Of a stretch of DNA of 64,000 nt, positions 55,521 to 64,000 are shown one piece after another (positions within the stretch are counted from its first letter, which is position 1; every line of letters begins with the position of its first letter). Source of the stretch: Deroplatys truncata. Taxonomy: Eukaryota > Arthropoda > Insecta > Mantodea > Mantidae. The position numbers and the translations under genes were made by a program. Below the pieces are notes generated by a model. The model was given only the letters and a program-made list of their open reading frames with translations. It did not search any database and was not told the DNA's origin. The stretch covers positions 261,711,816 to 261,775,815 of the forward strand of contig CM060975.1 in the NCBI GenBank assembly GCA_030765065.1. The letters are read 5' to 3'.

Positions 55521-56880
55521 ACAAAACATCTTCAGTTTGTATGCAATGTACAAACCATAGCTCCCTCTTTTGATTAGCTTTACACATTTCTGGTTTCTAC
55601 AATGAGATCTAACGCGGGGTTTCTCTTAATTTTTTCTACCATTTTGTTGATGTTTTTAATCCGTAATGATACCCCAAGTAGCTGCAGGAATTTTTATTAG
55701 AATTGAAATGTCGTACAGAATAGCAACCACTTGTAAAAACGAGATATCTGTTGCTACTAATTCCGGAGGAGCAGCAGCAACATCAGCAGCATCCTATTTC
55801 CTTTATTGCTTCCCTTAACACCTTTTTCTGAACATTGCAGCCCATTCCCCTAGAGGAAAGTGATTAGATAGTCTTCTGTTATTTCTTCTCGCTCTCGAGC
55901 CCATTGCTTCAATTGCATGGTCTAAGGGTTGCCATGACAACAGTAGATGGGTTGGAAGGTGACGTTTCGAAATGCAAAAACCGCTTACAGAAGCATCTTT
56001 CCTTTGAAGATCGTAAAAATGATTAACAGAGAGGATCTAATTTCAGTTACCTTCCTTACTATAGATTTCACTGTTATAAAGAAGTAGAAAATGAGGATGA
56101 AATTCGATAAGAAATGTTACGATCAAGAAAACATAATCCCGTACCTAAATCAATCTAACTCTTCATAAATGTATTAAGGTTGACGCCTTTCTCAACTACA
56201 GCCGATTCTTAAAAGCTTATTAAAGAAAATAACCAATGCTTACAGATAGACGTAAAAATTTTAATGTCTTAAAACAAAATGTAATGGTAAATAACCATAA
56301 TGCACCAATTTTTATACTAAGACCCGCAAACGACATGTCTGCACTTACCCAGCCGTCAGAATCTGACTAACTACCGCGTAAATAAGGCAAACCGGGGCGA
56401 AGACAGTTTTAAACAAGCCACCTGAGGTGATTTGAGATTAGCGAAACATAACGAATAATTCCGCAATTGGATTAATTTACGAAATTCTCAGTATCAAATC
56501 ACTACAGACCTCAATAAATTACTCACTTTGGCTATTTCAAAATGTAAACATTTTACCTAGTGATTAGTATAATACCTATAACTCTTCTTGTAAAAGCTTA
56601 CTTCTGGATACAGTTAAGTAGTTTAGCAATTTAGTTACAAAGGAATTTCGTGTCTTAAGCCACCACCTAAGGATTAGTGAATTTAAATGCTAGTTGTCCG
56701 GTTTTCCTCTTCAGATGATGACAGATATCTGATAGTCCTATGGGATTTCAATGCTATTCTTCATAAAATTGCTTAGTAAGTATACAAATATTGTATTTAT
56801 GTGCTGTAAAGCGACTCAAATCATAACCTTGGCAGATTTGGAATTTATGATATATGGATTTATTGCCTCCTGAGCATTAT
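55521..56880. other. No recognised gene
   Basis: AT-rich sequence with no family match; an AGCAGCAGCAACATCAGCAGC stretch (about 55768-55788) is the only local simplicity. Confidence 0.4.
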
Positions 56881-57029
56881 TTTTACTTTCCCTATCACAC
56901 AAATATTAGGTAGAGAAGGTATTGCGTTCTAACGAAAAATTTGATACCGAAATTTCACCAGAAATACAAACTTTGAAGCCCCTGAATAAAAAAAAAGCAT
57001 TTTTAGAAAAAGCTCAGTGTGTGTGTCTG

Positions 57030-57083
<54 letters not shown>

Positions 57084-57682
57084 ACAGCATAACTCAAAAA
57101 CGAGAAGTCTGATAAATACCATACTTGGTATTTAGGTTTAGTACATATCAAGGATGCGACACGAAGATTTCCAAGAAAATACCCCTCCCCGACGGTTTTT
57201 TGAAAAGTTTAATTTATTAATAAATTGTGCCAATATTTATTTAAAATACTATTTATTAAAGCTATTTACATGACATAAAATATATATCTTGAATTATCTG
57301 GGAGTAACCCCTGAAGTCCTCTTTATTTGGAAGGAATTTTGTGTAATCTTATTATATAACTGGTAAACATTAATCGAAAGACGTAAACGTAGTATACAAA
57401 ACATATAGATCTCTTTAAAAGACACAATTTACTTAAAATAAGCTTTTCTGTGGCATAAGCCCTTACTGAGCTGCCCTTTTAACAAAGGTCTAACTTGTTC
57501 AATACTTGTCATTCTTTTAAAGTCTCGTCGATTTTCAGTTGTTTCTTGCGATTGCATGGATTGTCCGGTTCTTAAACATTTGAGTATTGTTGCTCTCTTT
57601 GTATCTATAACGAAATGTGTAATGTAGCCATTTTTGCAAATGTTTATTTGGATTAAAATGTAGTAAATAGAAAAATAAGCTT
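56881..57682 (-). mobile_element. HINE (H15), main part, old full-length copy
   Basis: Reverse orientation: TTTTACTTTCCCTATCACACAAATATTAGGTAGAGAAGG (hairpin region), ATTTGATACCGAAATTTCACC, long TG tract and GA tract at about 57018-57082, GAACAGCATAACTCAAAAACG, CTTGGTATTTAGGTTTAG, worn core, then TTTGCAAATGTTTATTTGG. A SINE interrupts it before its 5' end. Confidence 0.85.
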
Positions 57683-57876
57683 TACTAAGAATAGAAAAGG
57701 TAGAATCAGAAGGCTGAAAAATTCAATGCCATAGCCGGGATTTGAACCAAGGATCTCCCGATCTCCGTCCGATTACTCTAACCACTGAGCTAACATGGTA
57801 ACATGCCGGTAGGACATTAAATGCCTCAGCTGATTCGCATTTTTACCTTGTGTGGAAGAACAATTAATTTCATTTA
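57683..57876 (-). mobile_element. SINE-1 with target-site duplications, inside HINE H15
   Basis: In reverse: ATTAATTGTTCTTCCACACAAGG, GCGAATCAGCTGAGG, tRNA-like head with box A TTAGCTCAGTGGTTAGAGTA and box B GGTTCAAATCCCGG, then TTCTGATTCTACC. TACTAAGAATAG (57683-57694) and TAGTAAGAATAG (57881-57892) flank it as target-site duplication. So this compact form (short 5' body, head, short tail) is a true insertion unit, while the copies at 7858 and 24422 are longer. Confidence 0.82.
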
Positions 57877-57892
57877 GTAAGAATAGTTTGTA

Positions 57893-57939
57893 CACCCACT
57901 AATAAAGACATAGGATAGAGAAAGAGAAAGTACGTCAGA
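57893..57939 (-). mobile_element. HINE (H15), 5' end
   Basis: TTTGTACACCCACTAATAAAG, then GATAGAGAAAGAGAAAGTACGTCAGA: the worn 5' terminus of H15 beyond the SINE. Confidence 0.7.
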
Positions 57940-58029
57940 TTTTTTTAATACTTCAAACTTTGTAATGTTTCCGAAATATATGGTATTGTTCATTCGAAAT
58001 TTAGAGTATTTTAAGTAAAAATAATATTA

Positions 58030-58230
58030 TTAAGATTGTTTCTTAAACATTTGACTGTCACCTGCTCCTATTGTATGCCCCTGTGTCTTTACAGACTTGC
58101 TGTATAGATGTGATTTATCTCAAATGTTTATTGAAATTAAGAGAGTGAGCAGAAAAATAGGATTTTTTGTAAGTCCTGGAGTAACTAGAAAAATAAATAA
58201 CTGATGGAGAAAGTTGTGAATGTTTTCCTT
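58030..58230 (-). mobile_element. HINE fragment (H16), 5' part, old
   Basis: Weak reverse match: TCTTAAACATTTGACTGTC, GATTTATCTCAAATGTTTATTG, AGAGTGAGCAGAAAAATAGG and TGATGGAGAAAGTTGTGAATG, in the order of the family's 5' region. Confidence 0.45.
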
Positions 58231-58642
58231 CTCCAACGATGGAAGTTTTCTTTGATTATACTTTCTGGGAGATGAAAAGTTTTCGACCCTTTCTTTAGCG
58301 TTGTATCCTGGTAGGTTACTTAGGGATGATTCCTTTATTCTAGCTTTCAGAGGGCGGGCTGAATATTTTAGTAACCTTTTTGTTCGTTAGCCACACTATA
58401 TCGAAAGTCAATGAAGTAAGCAGGTGACAGGTGCACTAGAGATAACGGCCTCATGTTTGCATATGGATCGTGCAACGTGTTTGGAGCAGCTGTTTGAATA
58501 TGCTTAGCCAACATCATATATTATCTGCTAAAGCCATAGCTAATATCGACTGCGCACAGAAAGATGAAGTTGGATGTTAAAACAGTAAGGCTGGAAGTTT
58601 TCAATGACATTTTCACATCCTAAAATTTCAAATTTTCACTAA
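58231..58642. other. No recognised gene
   Basis: AT-rich; nothing recognised. Confidence 0.4.
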
Positions 58643-58740
58643 TTTTACTTTCTCTGCCAAATACGGTTTTCAGTCAAATTTAAATTTCGAAATGTAACTT
58701 GAAATACACACTTTGTTTCATGAACACTCCCTTAAAATAC
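58643..58740 (-). mobile_element. HINE fragment (H17), 3' end, old
   Basis: TTTTACTTTCTCTGCCAAATACGG followed by AATTTCGAAATGTAACTTGAAATACAC resembles the reverse-orientation start of the family (hairpin, then the ATTTCACCGGAAATAC block). Weak. Confidence 0.4.
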
Positions 58741-59549
58741 CAATTGTGTGAAATATATGCGGGGAGGCCTGTGATCGAACATCATGTAGAATAAAAAGTT
58801 TATAAATTTCAAATTTCATAGTGTGTCAGATATCGTTTAAGGATGTTAAGCGTAGATTTAAACAGAAATTGTCTAAGATAATTTAATGAATGCAATGTTT
58901 AATGAATAACATTAATAAAACTAACGATAATATTACAAGTTTATCTCGAAGTTGCCGCTGGAGGTGAAACGAGGTTTTCATCCTGTTTTATTCTTCGGTT
59001 TTCACTATCGTCCAAGGAGCTTCTATTCTATTAGCACTGTGTCGCCCTAAATTCAGACCACCCCCAGCACACGGAGTTTGAGGGAGAATGACTCCAGAGG
59101 GCACACAATGTCGCGACTCATTTGGATGGATGGATGGATGGATGGATGGACGGATTGGTTTGTCACATCCACATTTCCCACTTGCTTATCTTCCTTATAT
59201 CGACAATCACTCCTCAACAGTCCTGTTCTTCGCCTCTTTTTACGCCGCGGAGGCTGCCGATTGTATAATTTTAATGACCCTCTCTCAGGTGACTGATTTA
59301 ACAAAATTAATTTCATGCAAATGTCCTAGCTTAGCACGACCTTTGTTCTATAAGACAGTTTTATTCGTCTCCTTAGCTTACGAATCAGCTGCCACAATTT
59401 ACAAATCTTGCAAATCATGTGCGACAGTCTCATATCGGCAAGATTTCGGTGGTAGTCGACTGTGGGTTGGGTCATATTGATACGAGTTGTGAATTGGATT
59501 GGTCGTATTCAATTCCTGGTCCATAAAGTAGTAAAAGAATTAAGGTTTT
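58741..59549. other. No recognised gene; GGAT microsatellite
   Basis: (GGAT)n at about 59124-59150. Two overlapping + strand frames (72 and 130 codons) across it include translations of the repeat (MDGWMDGW) and have no recognised domain. Confidence 0.4.
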
Positions 59550-59690
59550 CACTTTTTTTGAACTTCTCAAAATACCTCCAGAATTTTTGGTTATAATATG
59601 TTTTTCAGATATTTCATGCCCAATAAAACATGTCTTGCATTTTCTTTAAAAGACACTGAAGTTCTTTACTTCTAATTGAATTTACCATAG
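59550..59690 (-). mobile_element. HINE fragment (H18), core, old
   Basis: TTCTCAAAATACCTCC, TAATATGTTTTTCAGATATTTC, CAATAAAACATGTCTTGCATTTTC and GACACTGAAGTTC follow the family core order in reverse orientation. Confidence 0.5.
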
Positions 59691-59746
59691 ATAAAGAATT
59701 CCTAAACCAAAAATGGAGAGTTGAAGGTGGTATTGAACTTCTATAG

Positions 59747-60323
59747 GCAATTTTCAAGTGTGTTAAAACTAGACAATTTTTCGTAAGATATAACTATAAA
59801 ATACACAAATGTCTATCGAAAGTTTTACTTGAAAAATTTTATATAGATTTTATTAATTCAAATAAAGATGTGCTATCTACCACAGGCAAGGAACCGAGTC
59901 ATTATTTAAATGTTTCCTCTTACCTCTGTAAGAACAGTATACGGGTTTTTTTTTCAAAGTGTGTAACATTAAAAGAATTGTCGTATAAATTAATAAAGCA
60001 GCTAAGATATTATATCATCATAGAATTAATTTTTAAACAATAACCAAGACTTAGTCAAACTTCTAATCAGATATGGTATTAAAAACATTTTAAGAATCCA
60101 CGGAGTAAAACTTTCGGTCCACCTTCAAATTTTTAAGGAGAAGATCGATTTTAAAAATGAGAATATATATATAAAGCTTGAAAGTGAGAAGCATTATAAT
60201 GAAGTTGGCATGCAGAATTATTTACTGGCATTGTGCTTAGAAATGACTTCCAAGATATCAGTTTCATCTGCCATAGAAAATAAGCTTTCACAGAAATGTG
60301 CTTTAAGGTTGCACCAAAAGTAA
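59747..60323 (+). other. Two neighbouring protein-like open stretches, unrecognised
   Basis: Two open stretches of about 97 codons each lie side by side: 59747-60043 (containing VLSTTGKEPSHYLNVSSYLC) and 60030-60323 (containing LLIRYGIKNILRIHGVK and EKHYNEVGMQNYLLALCL). Each alone is not far above chance in AT-rich DNA, but their adjacency and their ordinary amino-acid make-up are unusual here. I do not recognise the family. It may be an eroded coding sequence of unknown origin. Confidence 0.3.
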
Positions 60324-63300
60324 AACAAATTATTTGAAATAACACTTCATTGCTCCCTTAAAATGCTTAATTTACATAACCCTTTTTGCCCCATTAAATA
60401 TTTTCGAAATATTTGTTTATGAACGTTTGGGAAGTTAATGTCTGCACTTAATTTGATGAAACTTATTTGAAAAGTATGATTCTTCCTTTTCACCGTCTGG
60501 GTCCATGAACTTCGTTTATGCATCTCATATTGCATAGTTTGGAACCATTTCAAGAAAAATGCGAATAAAATAATAACCCTTTATATAATAGTGCAATGAT
60601 AATGAATGTTTATTGATTGGTAAAGAGGTCGTGATACACATTGAAGATTTTTTTTCATCTAAACCATTAAACGGAAGAAAACATTATACACACAAGCTGG
60701 GTATACTAATGTTCTTTCCACAGGGTATATATGTTAAGAGCGTAATTAAAATACTGTATACCGGTTTTATAACATCAGAGCAAATAGAAAAATACTCCCT
60801 TGTAGTTTGCGCGTAAAGTGGCTTTAATACCGACATACTGTGTTTTGAAAACTAAATCCATTTTCGCGGTTGCAGAGAGATAGAACGCACTAAAAGCTAT
60901 GCTTGTTATCTTGCTCCGTTGTCTGTTCTACGCTGCTCGTATTGCATATCCCAAAAGGCTGATCTTCTTGCGGGCTCCTCACGGAACCACAAAGTAATTT
61001 GAGAAACAGGTTTGTTACGCTACGCTTATAGACAGCTTCTCCTGCAGCTCTGTTATGCGTGTTGCCTTCCAACTCGGCGTTACAGTTGTAAACGAAACGG
61101 CACCTGTATAGAAGACATTAATCACGAGCTGGTTAGCAATTCACTTGAAAGCTTGAACGTCAAGGGAGGCGTATAGGTTCTGTATCTTCAGTTAAGATTT
61201 CTCCAGGGACTGATCGGATTTTCACCAGCTAAACATTTACATGTATTTATATAAATAATTGTAGCTTAAATATTAAGTCTATTTCCATCCCTCTCCGTAC
61301 ATTTAAAATAATCATGGTGAACATATCTTAAGAGTTATTCATTTTTGGAAACCTTATCTGCCTCCCGTGGCACTCATAAACACAATGAAGTCCCTGGAGA
61401 ACATAATATACATAACATATTTCACTATTTATATTCTACAACAGTACAACAGATTTCAGCCACCCGTGTGTGCGTGCGTGCGTGTGTGTGTCCCTCTCTT
61501 CTTCAATCTTACGCCACGGAAAACCTGTGGTTTCCCCATGGACATCGGCTATAAAACATTTCAAATAAAAGTTTAAACTGAATTTTAGTGTGCGTTTCAT
61601 AATTATGTCCGCCAGTTTAATTGCTCTTTGCTGAATATATCAGCACATGTATTTTGTCACTTTATTGTGAACATGACAAATTTGTTTTACAGCTCCATCT
61701 CAAAGGAGTATAAATAGAGAGGCATAAAATGTTTTAAAATGGATTATTGGGGGGGGAGATGCATATAACTCCAATATCGCCAAATTACATTCTGATTTCA
61801 CTAATCTTTATTAGCGAGTGCTTTTGGTATGATTTGAAATTTTTCTTATAAAATCGAGTTATGGAATCTGGAAAAATAAGCTACCCTAAAACTTAGAAAC
61901 ATTTTCGCTATCACTGTTTACAACCCCAACATACGATTTAGCAGACTTTGGCCTTTCTAGATAAAACTTTGCCCTCGTATAGTTTAGGACCCAGTTGGAA
62001 TTAAACCCTGTTTTAAAACACTCAAAAACGATTGTTACCATATTTCCAAAACTTTATTTGTGAATCTACACTGTTTCGTCAAACTGGTCGAAACGTTAAA
62101 GATTTGTATTATAGGAAGACCTGGAAAAAATTTGCCATATTGTAGGCTACCTTATAACTTCCAAAAACAAAAAGCCCTTATAGTGCCTCGAACGTTTTAA
62201 AAGCTACGCTTAACTATATTTTCAACCTGTTATAGACAAAATTAAGCTTCTTGGCCAGTCGACGCCCAAATGTATAATACTTGTGAAAAAACTGCACGAT
62301 ATTCTATAACCTAAAACTATCCCTACTCATAGTTTTATACTGGTATGTGCAAAGTTGCAATATTGTAACGTATGGGTGAAGTTAAGTTAAATTATTTCCT
62401 AAAAATAACTTTTATTTAGAATTTGCTTCATGTGAAGCTTATTTCTTGCATTCTTACTTCACATGCTGCAACCCATGATGTACAGTGATTCGTCGTTTAG
62501 AACTAGTCGTTTCTTGTGTTATTATGTGGGTTGTTGATGCCAACTCATAGAGTAGAGGTTATCTCTCCATATATGACAATGTCGTGTGCAGGTGTCTATC
62601 TATGATATAAAAGCCCTTTCATAAATCTATGGGCATGGCAGTCTTGATAGGAACAACCCCAGGCACAGCCGGAGGCGCTGCCCAGTTCAACGCCCACATT
62701 TGGGTATGGCATCCAGCGTAACATCTGCTCAATGGCACTAGGTAACCAGTAACTGATCTTTCTTAAATACTTAATCTTAAAATGGCTTGCTTGCTCACTT
62801 TCATTCTCTCTACTCATTTGTTATATTAAATTTGTTATCGTTTTTGTTAATTGTGTCTTGCTATTCAGAGTTGCTCACCAACCCTTCCTCCCGCTGTAAT
62901 GTCTTTACCCTCTCTAAGGTAGGACGTTACAATATTTTACCAAACATAACAAACGTTTGGACGCTTTCGCTTTAGGTAGAAGAGAAAGTTTGTTGCTTGC
63001 TCACGATATTCAAACCCACCGATATTCTTATTTTCAACTCATTATTTATAGAATACTCCTGTATTTTATCCGGAACAGCTATATACATAGTCTGTATTTT
63101 ATCCAGCAAGTGTTGGTTAAAATAAAAGTAGTACAACTTTAGCTACTAGTGTTTCTGAACAACCAAAATATTTTTGTGTTATCGTGGTGCTATAGGATAG
63201 CATCCTTGCTTTACACACAATAATATGCGTTCAGAATTTCTGTTCGCTTCATGCTACCTGATATCCATATTGTGTAATGATATCACGTGCCTGATTGACA

Positions 63301-63612
63301 CATTAAAAGATTGACAAGTCTACAGGTAATCAAGCCTGTGATAGCAAGATTATAGGTTTAAATGGTTCATGACAAGTTCAATCGTGTAATAACGTCATTG
63401 GGCGGTTTATCACGATCTTTACTACTTTAACAGGGATTTTAAAAAAGATATTCCTTTGAGAGAAAGGAAACGGAAGATTCTGAATTATTAATAATGATCC
63501 AACAAATTCGGGGAACATGTAACGAGAAAGCTGAAATAAGAACAAAATACAGTATTATATGTTGACCACTCAGTTCTTGTACCACTACCATTGTATAATA
63601 AAAGAAAAAAGA
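60324..63612. other. No recognised gene
   Basis: AT-rich. Landmarks: a TGTG/TGCG simple tract at 61466-61490, a G run at 61749-61757, and a GC-richer patch at 62640-62740. No family recognised in any frame. Confidence 0.4.
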
Positions 63613-64000
63613 TCTGATCTGTTACACTCACATAACTTTCTCTACTCTTGTACAAACTATTTTTTACAAACGCTTATTCTCCATATGCTTCATGTTATTT
63701 GAGATATCGAGATGTTAATCTTATTGCTAATTTTCTTGTAGATGCAAGGGGAATTGCTAGGCTTTAAGCCATAGGCAAATATTTTAAGAGCTGGTTGCTT
63801 TGTGGAGTATTCCATTCTCTCTGCATTACCAAGACCAAAAAGAAATAATTCCTATTTGAGAAAAAGTATAAGTATTGCAAAATTTAAAGGAATAACAAGC
63901 AATATCTAGAAAATGATTTACTCAACAAAACATTTTATTTGAAATAAATGTATTTTAACGCGATCTACATTTTTTGCGCAGTAAAAGTTTGTCTATCTCC
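63613..64000 (+). mobile_element. HINE (H19), 5' half, runs off the window
   Basis: Sense copy starting TCTGATCTGTTACACTCACATAACTTTCTCTACTCTTG, with the core words ATCGAGATATCGAGATG or a near form, TAGATGCAAGGGGAATTG, GAGCTGGTTGCTTTGTGG, CTCTCTGCATTACC and ACGCGATCTACATTTTTTGCG. The 5' end is well kept; the rest lies beyond 64000. Confidence 0.88.

Noticed and set aside
59053-59480. 130-codon frame around the GGAT repeat as a gene
   Set aside because: Its start translates the microsatellite (MDGWMDGW) and the rest has no recognised domain.

Overview
The window reads as transposon-rich, gene-poor nuclear DNA from an arthropod, most likely an insect with a large AT-rich genome. The evidence is strongly AT-biased DNA, an R1-clade LINE, a Penelope-like element (PLE), Tc1 and mariner transposons, tRNA-derived SINEs and a very abundant short element built like a Helentron-associated HINE (DINE-1 type). 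I see no convincing complete host gene, no rRNA and no free-standing tRNA gene. The species cannot be fixed from what is here.

Layout. 1-2100: a HINE scrap and unrecognised DNA. 2125-7260: a PLE 5' fragment (- strand) lies beside a degraded R1-clade LINE (+ strand). A full-length HINE splits the LINE at 2947-3810, and about 800 bp of foreign sequence split it again. A purine-rich, internally repeated tail follows. 7858-14601: a tRNA-SINE, old HINE copies (one in inverted pairing), a second SINE family, and a HINE opened by a third SINE. 17924-22432: half of a long-TIR MITE, a full HINE, then a four-layer nest of HINE copies. 22440-23640: an unexplained GC-rich block. 24422-27055: a head-to-head SINE pair, a LINE C-terminal fragment, and one HINE inside another. 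27210-28150, 43505-44235 and 54440-55195: three copies of an LTR-like repeat family. The last is followed by a leader-like tract of imperfect repeats. 29008-34125: a SINE, a mariner-type relic, and a nearly complete PLE with reverse transcriptase, GIY-YIG nuclease and hammerhead-ribozyme-like ends in inverted orientation. 34130-51350: mostly unrecognised DNA with HINE copies, a mariner remnant with long TIRs, a MITE and a SINE. 51350-53690: a composite SINE, then a Tc1 transposon inserted in a HINE. 55520-64000: more HINE copies, one with a SINE bearing target-site duplications, and mostly unrecognised DNA.

How the parts relate. The window records repeated transposition into older transposons. 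The HINE family dominates: about 19 copies or fragments make up roughly a sixth of the bases. Its copies have a 12-nt subterminal inverted repeat, a CA/TG microsatellite and a hairpin at the 3' end, and they land in runs of T, often in the T-runs of other HINE copies. No Rep/helicase gene for it lies in the window, so it must depend on an element elsewhere. The most informative structures are the HINE nest at 19572-22432, the two PLE copies sharing the same inverted hammerhead end, and the GC-rich block at 22440-23640.
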